DNA of 64,000 nucleotides from Pedobacter sp. MC2016-24 (GCF_015223055.1 NZ_JADFBX010000001.1:248001-312000); one strand, 5' to 3'; positions 9,247-18,168 are shown, numbered from the stretch's first letter. Program-made: numbers and translations. The notes: generated by a model from the sequence alone, not told the origin.

Positions 9247-10647
9247 TTATCCAAAATAGTTTTTGGCATTGTGATAACAAATATCACCTATAATTTTACC
9301 TGTCCAGGATAAATCGTTCGGTATTAATCCTTGGTTAATGTCATTGGCAAAAATATTACATACCAATCTCCTGAAATACTCGTGTCTGGAATAAGACAAG
9401 AAACTTCTCGAGTCGGTCAGCATACCAATAAAGCAGGAAATAAGACCGATGGTTGACAAGGAATTAATTTGTTCCGTCATTCCATCAAGCTGATCTAAAA
9501 ACCACCATCCTGAGCCAAATTGAACCTTTCCTTTAATGCCTTCGGACTGAAAATTTCCAACCATAGCGGCAAACACGGAATTGTCTGCAGGATTTAAGTT
9601 GTAAATTATGGTTTTAGTTAATGTACTTTGTGCTTCCAGTGAATTTAACAAATTGGATAAGCCTTCGGCCTGCGGAAAATCGCCTATAGAGTCGTAACCG
9701 GTGTCAGCACCTAATTGAGACAACATTCTGGTATTGTTATTACGTAATGCCCCCAAATGGAATTGCTGAACCCAGCCTTTTTCATGGTACATTGCACACA
9801 ATTTATGCAATACATAATACAGGAATTCGTTTTTAACCGATTCTGCATTTTGATCCTTTCCTCCAAGTACCTGCTCAAAAATTTCATTTAAATTTGCAGG
9901 AATTTCTTTCACAAACGGAACAGCATTCAGACCATGATCTGAAATGCGACAACCGTTATCATGGAAAAAGTTCACTCTGTTTTGAAGCGCCTGTAACAAA
10001 TCGTCAAGTTTGGAGATGGTTACACCGGCAGCCTCACCTAATTTTTTAACATAACTGCGATAAGTATCACCTTGTACAATATTAAATGCTTTATCTGGTC
10101 TGAATGACGGTAATATTTTTGTCTTGAACTCAGAACCTGCAATTTGCTGGTGATATTCCAGATTATCGGCCGGATCATCGGTAGTACCCACCATCTCTAC
10201 ATTAAAGTGAGTTAATAATCCCTGTGTACTAAAACCTGGAGTTTGAAGCTGTGCAGTGGTTGTCTCGTAAATACGATCTGCGTTGTCGGCACTTAACAAT
10301 TCTTCTACACCAAATGGATTTTTAAGTTCCATATGCGTCCAGTGAAATAATGGATTTCTCAGTGTGTATGGAACTGCGGCTGCCCATTTTCTAAATTTCT
10401 CCAAATCTGTTCCAGATCCGGTGATGTATTTTTCTTCTACTCCAAGTGTTCTTAATGCTCTCCATTTATAATGATCACCGGCAAGCCAAATTTCAGAAAT
10501 GGTCTTAAAATTATAGTCTTTCGCAATGGCATCTGGTGGCAGATGCGAATGATAATCAATGATTGGTAAATGTTTGGCGTAATTGTGATACAGATCAGCT
10601 GCCGTATCACTTTGTAATAAAAAATCGTCCTTCAAAAAATTTCCCAT
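9247..10647 (-). CDS. uxaC: Glucuronate isomerase
   Basis: Converts D-glucuronate to D-fructuronate (and galacturonate to tagaturonate), the first cytoplasmic step of hexuronate breakdown. The 466-residue protein has family length and the amidohydrolase-like metal motif DYHSHLPPDAIA near residue 31. Other UxaC hallmarks include HWTHMELK, TTDDPADNLEYH, RPDKAF, FGSGWWFLDQ and LTDSRSFLSYSRHEYFRR. It is the third gene of uxuB-uxuA-uxaC, 8 bases after uxuA. It ends back to back with the lacI gene with no intergenic base and no terminator. Confidence 0.97.
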   Translation of the reverse strand: MGNFLKDDFLLQSDTAADLYHNYAKHLPIIDYHSHLPPDAIAKDYNFKTISEIWLAGDHYKWRALRTLGVEEKYITGSGTDLEKFRKWAAAVPYTLRNPLFHWTHMELKNPFGVEELLSADNADRIYETTTAQLQTPGFSTQGLLTHFNVEMVGTTDDPADNLEYHQQIAGSEFKTKILPSFRPDKAFNIVQGDTYRSYVKKLGEAAGVTISKLDDLLQALQNRVNFFHDNGCRISDHGLNAVPFVKEIPANLNEIFEQVLGGKDQNAESVKNEFLYYVLHKLCAMYHEKGWVQQFHLGALRNNNTRMLSQLGADTGYDSIGDFPQAEGLSNLLNSLEAQSTLTKTIIYNLNPADNSVFAAMVGNFQSEGIKGKVQFGSGWWFLDQLDGMTEQINSLSTIGLISCFIGMLTDSRSFLSYSRHEYFRRLVCNIFANDINQGLIPNDLSWTGKIIGDICYHNAKNYFG

Positions 10648-10655
10648 AGTCTTTA

Positions 10656-11831
10656 TTAATAATTACCAGTCACTCCTAACTCTAATCCACGCAATTCGGC
10701 TAACCCTCTTAAACGTCCGATAGCAGAATATCCAGGATTCGTTACTTTATTTAAATCATCTAACATCTGATGGCCATGATCTGGTCTGAAAGGGATCGGT
10801 TCGGCCCTAAGCGCATTTTCTGCTGTAACCAATTTCATAATCTCGTACATATTCACATCGCCACCTAAATGGTCAGCTTCATAGAAGTTGCCTTCCTCGT
10901 CCTTGGTTACATTTCTCAAATGCAGGAAATATACACGCGCTTTAACCGCTTCAAATATTTCAGGCAGGTTATTGGTTACACCTGCTCCCAGAGAACCTGT
11001 GCAATAGCAAACCCCGTTAAATGGCTTATCAACGCTTGACAGGATGTACTCAAAATCTGCCTTTGTGCTCGCAATTCTAGGTAATCCTAAAATTGGATAA
11101 GGTGGATCATCCGGGTGAATGGTCATCTTAATTCCCGTATCTTCACAGGTCTCAGCAATTTCATTTAAAAACCAGGTTAAGTTCTCTTTTAAACCTGCAG
11201 TGCCGATAACTTTGTATTCGTCAATACTTTTTTGCAACGCAGACAATTCAATCTCTTTTTCATTTGGTATGCCCATCAACACGTTCACCCGGAGTTCGTC
11301 AAGTTCTGATTGACTTAAAGATTTGAACTTCTCTTTAGCTTTGGCTACAATTTCAGGTTGATAATCATTTTCTGCCCCCTCACGTTTTAAAATGAAAAGA
11401 TCAAAAATAGCCAGGTCCGACCAGTTGAAGTATAATGCTTTAGAACCGTCGGTCATAACCAGATCCAATTGCGTACGTGTCCAATCCAATACCGGCATAA
11501 AATTATAGCATACAGTCTGAATACCGCAAGCCGCCAGATTTCTTAAACTCGTTTTGTAATTCTCTATGTATTTCGCTGCATCGGGCCTGCGTGTTTTGAT
11601 AGATTCGTGAACCGGAACGCTTTCTACGACTGACCAGGTTAAACCTGCAGCTTCTATGATCGCTTTTCTTTCCTTAATATCTTCCAGTGGCCATACTTCT
11701 CCATGAGCAATATGATGCAATGCGCTCACAATACCAGTTGCGCCAGCTTGTTTAACATCCTGCAGGCTTACCGGATCAATTGGTCCGTACCAACGCCAGG
11801 TTTGTAATAATTTATGTTTTGTCGTATTCAT
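10656..11831 (-). CDS. uxuA: Mannonate dehydratase
   Basis: Dehydrates D-mannonate to 2-keto-3-deoxy-D-gluconate. The 391-residue protein carries the UxuA signatures QTWRWYGPIDPVSLQDV and GATGIVSALHHI at the start, and the metal-binding residues of a TIM barrel in TIHPDDPPYPILGLPRI, CYCTGSLGAG, FLHLRN and FRPDHGHQM. It sits 12 bases after uxuB and 8 before uxaC, consistent with one transcript. The order uxuB-uxuA-uxaC does not follow the pathway order but covers all three reactions from glucuronate to KDG. Confidence 0.97.
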   Translation of the reverse strand: MNTTKHKLLQTWRWYGPIDPVSLQDVKQAGATGIVSALHHIAHGEVWPLEDIKERKAIIEAAGLTWSVVESVPVHESIKTRRPDAAKYIENYKTSLRNLAACGIQTVCYNFMPVLDWTRTQLDLVMTDGSKALYFNWSDLAIFDLFILKREGAENDYQPEIVAKAKEKFKSLSQSELDELRVNVLMGIPNEKEIELSALQKSIDEYKVIGTAGLKENLTWFLNEIAETCEDTGIKMTIHPDDPPYPILGLPRIASTKADFEYILSSVDKPFNGVCYCTGSLGAGVTNNLPEIFEAVKARVYFLHLRNVTKDEEGNFYEADHLGGDVNMYEIMKLVTAENALRAEPIPFRPDHGHQMLDDLNKVTNPGYSAIGRLRGLAELRGLELGVTGNY

Positions 11832-11843
11832 ATTCCAATCAAA

Positions 11844-12665
11844 TTAAACGCCACTATAGGCATTAAAACCACCATCAACCATAATTGTCTCCCCATTTAC
11901 AAATGCCGAGGCATCGCTTAAAAGATAGATTAAGGTGCCATTTAATTCCTCAGGATCACCTAAACGCGCATATGGTGTATTATTTACAATTCTCTGTGCC
12001 CGGTCGGTATAGGTGCCATCCGGATTTGTAAGCAATGTCCTATTTTGTTCTGTCAGGAAAACTCCTGGAGCCACGGCATTGATCCGCACTTTATCTCCAT
12101 AGCGCTGAGCGAGTTCAATGGCCATCCATTTCGTATAGCCATCAATTGCATGCTTACCCATGGTATATCCCAAAACTCTGGTAAAAGGACGTTTTGCTGC
12201 TAATGAAGAGATGTTTACTATTGACCCTTTGCCTTTCTCGGCTATGACACGTCCAAAAACATGCGTTGGGTAAACTGTACCAAACAAATTCAGCTCAACT
12301 GCTTGTTGTGTATCCGAAACTTTAATGTCAAATAGGTTTTGATCGGGCGAAACGGTTGCACCAGGTATGTTACCACCGGCTGCATTGACCAAACCATCGA
12401 TTGTTCCCCAGGTGGCAAGAATTTGATTCTTGGCTGCAATGAGTGATTCTTCGTTCAGAACATCTGTAATTACCGCAATCGCTTCACCTCCTATTGCTTC
12501 TATGGCCTTTACGCGTGCATGGGCGCGCTCTTCATTTCTGCCTAAAATGGCTACTTTGGCTCCAGCCGCTGCCACTGCAAGTGAAAATGATTCGCCCAAT
12601 ATCCCAGTTGCCCCGGTAATTACAATTACCTTGTTTTCTAGTGAAAACAGATCTTTGCCTCTCAT
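11844..12665 (-). CDS. uxuB: D-mannonate oxidoreductase (fructuronate reductase), SDR type
   Basis: Reduces D-fructuronate to D-mannonate with NAD(P)H. At 273 residues it is a classical short-chain dehydrogenase: glycine motif TGATGILG near residue 18, NAAGG, a catalytic Ser in IVNISSLA, Tyr-x3-Lys in YTMGKHA, and C-terminal LSDASAFVNGETIMVDGGF. The pathway position and placement next to uxuA make it the counterpart of Bacillus subtilis UxuB (YjmF), which is also an SDR, rather than the long-chain E. coli UxuB. First gene of the operon; a LacI-type palindrome lies about 90 bases upstream, shared with divergent kdgK. Confidence 0.88.
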   Translation of the reverse strand: MRGKDLFSLENKVIVITGATGILGESFSLAVAAAGAKVAILGRNEERAHARVKAIEAIGGEAIAVITDVLNEESLIAAKNQILATWGTIDGLVNAAGGNIPGATVSPDQNLFDIKVSDTQQAVELNLFGTVYPTHVFGRVIAEKGKGSIVNISSLAAKRPFTRVLGYTMGKHAIDGYTKWMAIELAQRYGDKVRINAVAPGVFLTEQNRTLLTNPDGTYTDRAQRIVNNTPYARLGDPEELNGTLIYLLSDASAFVNGETIMVDGGFNAYSGV

Positions 12666-12748
12666 ACGTTATATTTATACAGGTTAATTAATTTGATCAA
12701 TGTTACTGAAATTTACCATTGAAAATGTATTATTCCGGCTAAATATTT

Positions 12749-12764
12749 ACGAAATCGTTTGCGT
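12749..12764. promoter_or_regulatory. LacI-type operator between uxuB and kdgK
   Basis: ACGAAATCGTTTGCGT matches the 16-base PurR-like palindrome ACGCAAACGTTTGCGT at 14 of 16 positions. It lies in the 175-base divergent intergenic region between uxuB (minus) and kdgK (plus), so one regulator could control both arms of the glucuronate pathway. The site is shared in form with those at 16902, 17037, 18169 and 24067. Confidence 0.6.
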
Positions 12765-12840
12765 TATTTAAATAAAATACTTTACTTCAATTTAATGCGC
12801 AGAACGTGTATTATTGTAAACTGAAATTTAAAAAAAGACT

Positions 12841-13836
12841 ATGTTAAATCAAGAGAATGTATTGGTGTTTGGAGAATTGTTGTTAAGATTCAGTTCTGCC
12901 GAAGATCAGTTTATTTCTAAAAACCATACTGTTTCCCTATTTCCTGGTGGTTCTGAAGCAAATGTTTCCGCATCTTTGGGCCAGTGGAATATCCCCTGTG
13001 CTTATTTAAGTTGTGTACCGGATAATGCTTTGGCTGCAAATGCACTGGAGTCTTTACAAAATCTGGGTGTTGACACAAGTAAATCTGTGTTGCAAGGCAG
13101 CAGAATGGGGCTTTATTTTTTACTTTCTGCCAATGGATTAACCAGCGGTGAAGTTGTGTATGACCGAAAATATTCTTCCTTTAGCGACCTTAAGCCTGGT
13201 GTTATTGATTGGGATAAGGTGATGGAAGGCCATACCTGGTTTCATTGGACAGCGCTTACCCCTGCACTAAACGAAGGAATGGCTGCTGTATGTAAGGAAG
13301 CCTTGCTTGCTGCAAGAAAAAACGGATTGAAAATTTCAATAGACCTCAACTACCGCAGTAGATTGTGGGACTATGGTAAGCAACCGATCGAGGTGATGCC
13401 AGAGCTGGTTCAGTATTGCGATGTGATTATGGGCAATATCTGGGCTGTAAATAAAATGCTGGGCATTCCGGTGGCAGAACATCTGGACCGTCAGACGACA
13501 TCTGATGAATACTGTAAACATGCGGATGCATCTGCTAAAGAAGTGTTTAAGAATTTCCCTCAATGCAAGCATGTAGCTTACACCTTCCGCTTTATGGACA
13601 ATCCAAATCATAATTTATTTTATGGAACCTATCATACGCCTGAGGCAAGCTTTTGTTCCCCTATTCTGGAAACCAATGATGTAGTAGACCGCATCGGTAG
13701 CGGTGATGCTTTTATGGCAGGCCTGATCTACGGATTGACCAGCACGACCGAAGGACAGGAAATTATTAATAAAGCGACTTCATCCGGATATCAAAAGTTG
13801 TTTGTCAAAGGCGACTTTGGTGATGGTACCATTTAA
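12841..13836 (+). CDS. kdgK: 2-keto-3-deoxygluconate kinase (PfkB family)
   Basis: Phosphorylates KDG to KDPG with ATP. The 331-residue ribokinase-like protein shows the PfkB layout: N-terminal VFGELLLRFSS, the substrate-side PGGSEANVSASL motif near residue 37, and the C-terminal ATP and anion-hole signature DVVDRIGSGDAFMAGLIYG containing the catalytic Asp. It is divergent from uxuB and is followed 48 bases later by KDPG aldolase, so the two form a kdgK-eda operon. The start is the ATG right after an A-rich leader. Confidence 0.92.
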   Translation: MLNQENVLVFGELLLRFSSAEDQFISKNHTVSLFPGGSEANVSASLGQWNIPCAYLSCVPDNALAANALESLQNLGVDTSKSVLQGSRMGLYFLLSANGLTSGEVVYDRKYSSFSDLKPGVIDWDKVMEGHTWFHWTALTPALNEGMAAVCKEALLAARKNGLKISIDLNYRSRLWDYGKQPIEVMPELVQYCDVIMGNIWAVNKMLGIPVAEHLDRQTTSDEYCKHADASAKEVFKNFPQCKHVAYTFRFMDNPNHNLFYGTYHTPEASFCSPILETNDVVDRIGSGDAFMAGLIYGLTSTTEGQEIINKATSSGYQKLFVKGDFGDGTI

Positions 13837-13884
13837 CAATACCCATTCCATTTAATTTTAATCTATTCAAATAACGATTTATAC

Positions 13885-14538
13885 ATGACTACAGCAACCC
13901 ACCCTTTAAAAGTAATTCAGGATTACCCGGTTATACCAGTTTATTACCACGACGATGCAGATACCTGTCTGGAAGTATTAAAGGCAAGTTATGCCGGTGG
14001 TATTCGTGTATTTGAATTTACAAACAGAGGAGAAAAAGCACCTGCAAATTTTAAAGTTTTAATTGACTATAGAAACGAACATTTGCCGGAACTTAAACTA
14101 GGTATAGGTACAATTAAAACGGTAGCACAAGCAGAAGCATACATCAACCTGGGTGCCGACTTCATTGTAAGCCCTATTGTAAGAGCAGATTTAGCATCCA
14201 TCACCAAAGCCAAGCAGGTTTTTTGGATTCCTGGTTGTATGACGCCAACTGAAATTAACCTGGCTGAGGAGTTAGGTGCTGAACTGGTAAAACTTTTTCC
14301 GGGAGATACTTTAGGTCCAGGCTTTTTAAAAGCAATCAAACCCTTGTTCCCTAATCTTAAATTTATGCCAACAGGTGGCGTAGATGTCAATAAAGAAAAT
14401 ATAGACACCTGGCTGAATGCGGGAGTTACTTCTCTTGGATTTGGGTCTAAGTTGTTTCAGCAACCTGAAAACGCCAAAGATTACAGTTGGTTAACTGAAC
14501 GTTGTGAACTGTTGATATCACTCGTAAAAAAGAAATAA
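13885..14538 (+). CDS. eda: KDPG/KHG aldolase
   Basis: Splits 2-keto-3-deoxy-6-phosphogluconate into pyruvate and glyceraldehyde-3-phosphate, the last step of glucuronate breakdown. The 217-residue class I aldolase shows the Schiff-base lysine Lys136 in AELVKLFPGD. It also has the catalytic Glu region FEFTNRG, the loop GIGTIKT, IPGCMTPTEI, and the phosphate-binding MPTGGVD near the C-terminus. Length is normal. It is the second gene of the kdgK operon and is followed by a very strong bidirectional terminator. Confidence 0.95.
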   Translation: MTTATHPLKVIQDYPVIPVYYHDDADTCLEVLKASYAGGIRVFEFTNRGEKAPANFKVLIDYRNEHLPELKLGIGTIKTVAQAEAYINLGADFIVSPIVRADLASITKAKQVFWIPGCMTPTEINLAEELGAELVKLFPGDTLGPGFLKAIKPLFPNLKFMPTGGVDVNKENIDTWLNAGVTSLGFGSKLFQQPENAKDYSWLTERCELLISLVKKK

Positions 14539-14551
14539 CCCTAAGTTTGAA

Positions 14552-14590
14552 TAAAAAAACGCCTGTTGAATTCAACAGGCGTTTTTTTTA
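14552..14590. terminator. Bidirectional rho-independent terminator between eda and the XRE gene
   Basis: A perfect self-complementary stem (arm AACGCCTGTTGAA, 14559-14582 in all) is flanked by seven A on the left and eight T on the right. It therefore works for the kdgK-eda transcript on the plus strand and for the XRE gene on the minus strand, which ends at 14592. Confidence 0.92.
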
Positions 14591-14591
14591 T

Positions 14592-14933
14592 TCATGAGCT
14601 GGTAGAATTGCTCCGATCAGCTTTATCGTAAAGATCAATTAGTTTTGTCTGAAGCCTGATTACGGAGTTTTCCAATTCACTTACTTTACTCTTCAATGTC
14701 AATATAGTCTGTTGTTCTTCAGTTAAGCCTTCCTCCCCTACATCGAATAATTGCCGGATTGACAAGCCATGAGTTTGGGCAATCTGCTCAATTCTACTAA
14801 AATTCGGATCAGTTATGCCTGTCTCCAATTTTGAATACGCGGGAATAGAAATTTCCAGGAGGTCTGCCATAATTTTTTGGTTGACACCCTTTTTTTGGCG
14901 TAGAATTCTAAATTTTTCACCTAGAGTTTTCAT
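14592..14933 (-). CDS. XRE/Cro-family helix-turn-helix regulator with C-terminal coiled coil
   Basis: 113-residue DNA-binding protein. Residues 1-65 form an HTH_3 domain (FRILRQKKGVNQKIMADLLE, then ISIPAYSKLETGITDPNF). Residues about 75-108 are a heptad-like coiled coil (ILTLKSKVSELENSVIRLQ), probably for dimerisation. This single-domain HTH plus coiled coil form is widespread in Bacteroidota and of unknown target. Upstream lie two copies of a 14-base AT-rich direct repeat that could be its own operator. There is no antitoxin-type partner next to it. Confidence 0.85.
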   Translation of the reverse strand: MKTLGEKFRILRQKKGVNQKIMADLLEISIPAYSKLETGITDPNFSRIEQIAQTHGLSIRQLFDVGEEGLTEEQQTILTLKSKVSELENSVIRLQTKLIDLYDKADRSNSTSS

Positions 14934-14974
14934 GATTTATATATTTCCTTAATGAATTTACACAAAGTAAAACT

Positions 14975-15041
14975 AACAAATATTTTATGAAACACTAAAT
15001 ATTATTGCACAAAAAACATGAAAAACCAACAAATATTTTAT
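14975..15041. repeat. Two direct copies of a 14-base AT-rich repeat before the XRE gene
   Basis: AACAAATATTTTAT occurs at 14975-14988 and 15028-15041, 53 bases apart (about five helical turns). Each contains the palindromic core AAATATTT. The position before the XRE start suggests autoregulation; AT-rich composition makes chance similarity possible. Confidence 0.4.
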
Positions 15042-15098
15042 TTGTAATTAAAATATTATCAGGTGAGCCCGATATGGATAAATGGAAAAGTTAAGCGA

Positions 15099-15308
15099 TT
15101 ACTTTTTACTTTGCCTGAATATAAAAGAGGCCAGCATAATTGCCACAGCCAGACCTGAAATTCCAGGAAATGAGATGAACAAGTAGAACATACCACAAAC
15201 AGCGCATATGGCTACAATAAATAAAAAACCCTGCAAAAATGAATCCATTTTGAAGGCTGCAATGAAAGCAAACAGCACAAAGGTTAGCGCAAGTATATTA
15301 ATAAACAT
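15099..15308 (-). CDS. Small two-helix membrane protein
   Basis: 69-residue hydrophobic protein starting at the ATG at 15308 (a TTG two codons upstream is less likely). There are two or three predicted membrane segments: residues about 1-18 (FINILALTFVLFAFIAAF), 22-43 (FLQGFLFIVAICAVCGMFYL) and 46-64, ending with a basic RQSKK tail that favours a cytoplasmic C-terminus. I do not recognise a family. It lies alone between the XRE gene and the GH109 gene. Its composition and clean hydrophobic pattern support a real gene. Confidence 0.6.
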   Translation of the reverse strand: MFINILALTFVLFAFIAAFKMDSFLQGFLFIVAICAVCGMFYLFISFPGISGLAVAIMLASFIFRQSKK

Positions 15309-15371
15309 ATGCAAAGATGCATAACCTATGTTAAGTTAATGTTAACAATATCTATTTTTTTACAGACATGT

Positions 15372-15420
15372 TAAAATAATTTAAGGCACCTGCTTCATCC
15401 CATTTTAAAGGTGCCTTAAA
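15372..15420 (-). terminator. Terminator-like hairpin after the GH109 gene
   Basis: A 12-bp stem (arm TTTAAGGCACCT, 15380-15391 and 15409-15420) lies 8 bases after the GH109 stop. On the minus strand it is followed by TTATTTTAAC, a modest T-rich tail. Terminator function is likely but the T run is weak. Confidence 0.6.
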
Positions 15421-15428
15421 TTACTTTT

Positions 15429-16781
15429 CTAATAATCGTCGTTTAGCGCAAAAATCGGTTTTCGGCTCATCCATTTTCCGCTGGTAAAATCCGGAAAGTC
15501 AACGGTCTCATTTCCCATTTCAATAGACTGCTCACTTAATGGCGTAATTGCGCTCCAGGCTGCTGCATCATAGACATCCAATGGAGTTGGTGCTCCCCGC
15601 TTACAGGCTTCAACGAAGGCATGAATCACAAAAAAGTCCATTCCACCATGACCTGCCCCCTGGGCGTCATCACCATATTTTTTCCACAATGGATGATCAT
15701 ACTTATCTAACCATGCTTTCTGATCATCCCATTGGTGTGGTTTGCTCACGCCTTCTACGTAAACGCTACGGTTAACATCCATCCAAAGTCCTTTGGTACC
15801 TTGTACCCTAAAGCCCAAAGAATAAGGACGTGGTAAATTTGTATCGTGTTGCAATATGATCGTCTCACCATTTGCACAATCAATTGTTGTGGTCACGATA
15901 TCACCAAGGCGGAAGTTAACTTTCGCATTCGGGTGGCTCTCACTGCTGTTATTTACAATGTAATTGTGTAAGCCACGTGATTTTGTAGCAAATGAATTCA
16001 GTTTTAAAAATTTGTTTCCTCTATTGATGTTGATGCAATTGGCAACAGGACCGATCCCGTGTGTTGGATATAAATCACCATTTCTGTGTACCGAATGATT
16101 GGTACGCCACCTGGCTTCAGAAAATCCTTTTTCGTTAAACTCCACCCCACCACCGTATGCTTTGACACCGTCATTAAATTTAACCTCTCTCAAATCGTGT
16201 TGATAGCCTCCCTGTAAATGTACAATTTCGCCAAATACACCTTGTCTTACCATATTGAGTGCAGCCATTACATCTCTTCTATAGCATACATTCTCGAGCA
16301 TCATTACGTGGGCATTGTAACGCTCAGCCGCCTGAACTACATCCCAATGATCTTGCAAAGTAATTCCCAGTATGACTTCTGTTGCCACATATTTGAGTCC
16401 CGCCTGTAAAGAGCCAATAATCATTTCTTTATGCCATTCCCAAGGTGTCGAGATCACAATAGCCTGTAACCCTTTCATTTCAAGTAATTTCTTCCAGGCC
16501 TGATCATCTCCGGTAAATATCTTAGGCATTGGTTTACCACTTTTTGCGATCATTGATTTTGACATGGTCAGCATCCGATCGTCAATGTCACAAATCGCAA
16601 CTAAATCTACGTCATCTCTTTTCAGCAATAAGCTCAAATGGTTTTGTCCACGTAATCCTACGCCAATCATGGCAATTTTAACTTTCTCTACTTTTTCGCT
16701 CGCAAATATCGAGCTACTTGGTAAAATTGTTGCAGCAGCGGCTGTTATACCACTATTTCTAACAAAGTCTCTTCTGTTCAT
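15429..16781 (-). CDS. GH109-type NAD-dependent glycosidase (alpha-N-acetylgalactosaminidase family), Gfo/Idh/MocA fold
   Basis: Probably cleaves terminal alpha-GalNAc or a related sugar by the NAD-dependent oxidation-elimination mechanism of GH109. The 450-residue protein starts with a twin-arginine-type signal (MNRRDFVRNSG, then an Ala-rich core). The Rossmann motif MIGVGLRGQNHLSLL follows, then the family blocks STPWEWHKE, LENVCYRRDVMAALNMVR, GGYQHDLR, EARWRTNH, LYPTHGIGPV, SESHPNAK, GAGHGGMD and the C-terminal FALNDDY. These agree closely with the Elizabethkingia founding member as I remember it. Divergent from a lacI gene, with a LacI-type palindrome upstream; a NahK-like kinase follows the regulator. 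Exact substrate is inferred. Confidence 0.9.
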   Translation of the reverse strand: MNRRDFVRNSGITAAAATILPSSSIFASEKVEKVKIAMIGVGLRGQNHLSLLLKRDDVDLVAICDIDDRMLTMSKSMIAKSGKPMPKIFTGDDQAWKKLLEMKGLQAIVISTPWEWHKEMIIGSLQAGLKYVATEVILGITLQDHWDVVQAAERYNAHVMMLENVCYRRDVMAALNMVRQGVFGEIVHLQGGYQHDLREVKFNDGVKAYGGGVEFNEKGFSEARWRTNHSVHRNGDLYPTHGIGPVANCININRGNKFLKLNSFATKSRGLHNYIVNNSSESHPNAKVNFRLGDIVTTTIDCANGETIILQHDTNLPRPYSLGFRVQGTKGLWMDVNRSVYVEGVSKPHQWDDQKAWLDKYDHPLWKKYGDDAQGAGHGGMDFFVIHAFVEACKRGAPTPLDVYDAAAWSAITPLSEQSIEMGNETVDFPDFTSGKWMSRKPIFALNDDY

Positions 16782-16901
16782 ATTGTTTAGTTGGTTATGC
16801 TATTGAGCGGGTAATTAATCCACTTATATGTTTGTTTAAATCTTAATCCAAGTTATGCAACTAATGGGCTAAGCCGGTAAATTTAGCAGTACAAAAAACA
16901 C

Positions 16902-16913
16902 GCAAACGTTTGA
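16902..16913. promoter_or_regulatory. LacI-type operator before the GH109 gene
   Basis: GCAAACGTTTGA contains the perfect 10-base palindrome CAAACGTTTG with a central CG, as bound by LacI/PurR/CcpA-type proteins. It lies 121 bases before the GH109 start. Confidence 0.7.
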
Positions 16914-17036
16914 TATGGAAAAAAATCACTAACCAATAGGCTGTGTGGCCAACTCATTGATCATTGTCATGAAATAGCAGCGCCCCGGTTGATGAATTCT
17001 TATTCACAATGCCGTAGTTGTGCCAAATCGGTAAAA

Positions 17037-17048
17037 ACAAACGTTTGT
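17037..17048. promoter_or_regulatory. LacI-type operator before the second lacI gene
   Basis: ACAAACGTTTGT is a perfect 12-base palindrome, 98 bases before the ATG of the regulator at 17146, consistent with autoregulation. Its core is identical to the sites at 16902 and 18169. Confidence 0.72.
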
Positions 17049-17145
17049 GTAATTTTACGTACATTGTCGTGTAATTGCAATGCAAACCAGCGCTTTTATC
17101 AAAATAATTTAAGCTTCTTATTTTTTATTCCAATATTTGGCTGAA

Positions 17146-18162
17146 ATGTCTGATAAACCAACCACCATAAAAGAACTGGCCAAAATCTTACAGATTTCGG
17201 TGTCAACTGTTTCACGTGCTTTAAATGACCATTCCAGTATTGGTGCGGCTACTAAGGCAAAAGTGAGAAAACTTGCGGATGAACTTAATTATGAACCGAA
17301 TCAAAGGGCCATACAGTTCCTCAACGGTAAATCATTTGTCATTGGTGTCATACTACCTGAACTTTCTGAATCTTTTTTCTCGGCAGCAATTACGGGAATA
17401 GAAGATCTGGCATACAAAAAAAACTATACTGTTCTTCTGGCACAGTCGCACGATGATGCAGAACGTGAAAAATTGCTGGTGGAAAAGATGAAAACGCAAA
17501 GAGTAGATGGCTTACTGGTATCCGTTTCGAAAACAACAAGTACCTACGAACATTTTGAGGTATTCAGAAAATTGAATATTCCTGTTGTTTTCTTCGACAG
17601 AATACCTCCGGTTAAGGACATCCATTACGTAGCCTCGAATTTGGAAACAGGAACTTACGAAGCCGTGAATTTTCTGTTGAAAAAAGGGCATCGTGCCATT
17701 GGAATGATCAATGGGCCGACAACCTTGGTGGCCAGTAATGAACGAAAAGAAGGTTATATCAGGGCCTTAACTGCGAACAGATTGAAGTTTGACCCTTCTC
17801 TGGTTACCAGTTGTGATTTATCAGAACAGGGAACGATTCATGCCATGGATACCATGCTCAATCACAAAAGAAAGCCCACAGCCATTGTGACTTTTAATGA
17901 TTATGTGGCTTTGTTTGCGATGAAATATGCGGCCTCACTCCAACTGCATGATCTCGATTTTGTAAGCTATGCAAACCTGCCAATCATCCATTATACCAAT
18001 TATTCACCCATTGCATCGGTTGAGCAGTTTCCTTACAAACAAGGGAAAAAAGCAGCAGAAATTCTAATTGATCTCATCAACCGACCAAACAACGATACGG
18101 TTGAACATGCTTACTTTAACATTGTAATTGCTTCCCAGTTGGTAATCAACAAAACGGACTAA
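17146..18162 (+). CDS. LacI-family transcriptional regulator (GH109/kinase module)
   Basis: 338-residue repressor. Start is the ATG at 17146; an in-frame TTG nine bases earlier is unlikely. The N-terminal HTH and hinge are TIKELAKILQISVSTVSRAL and NYEPNQRAIQFL; the effector domain follows with FVIGVILPELSESFFSAAI, DGLLVSVSKTT, PVVFFDRIPP and SVEQFPYKQGKKAAEILI. Perfect CAAACGTTTG palindromes lie before it, before the divergent GH109 gene and 7 bases after its own stop in front of the kinase gene. It therefore most likely controls all three and itself. The effector is probably a sugar released by the GH109 enzyme or its phosphate. Confidence 0.92.
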   Translation: MSDKPTTIKELAKILQISVSTVSRALNDHSSIGAATKAKVRKLADELNYEPNQRAIQFLNGKSFVIGVILPELSESFFSAAITGIEDLAYKKNYTVLLAQSHDDAEREKLLVEKMKTQRVDGLLVSVSKTTSTYEHFEVFRKLNIPVVFFDRIPPVKDIHYVASNLETGTYEAVNFLLKKGHRAIGMINGPTTLVASNERKEGYIRALTANRLKFDPSLVTSCDLSEQGTIHAMDTMLNHKRKPTAIVTFNDYVALFAMKYAASLQLHDLDFVSYANLPIIHYTNYSPIASVEQFPYKQGKKAAEILIDLINRPNNDTVEHAYFNIVIASQLVINKTD

Positions 18163-18168
18163 TGCTGC

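Larger units (their letters stand above)
16782..17145. other. Divergent regulatory region between GH109 gene and lacI
   Basis: This 364-base non-coding stretch separates two divergent genes. It holds two copies of the CAAACGTTTG palindrome (16902-16913 and 17037-17048), 135 bases apart. Each is placed about 100-130 bases before one of the two starts. I see no further gene in it. Confidence 0.7.
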
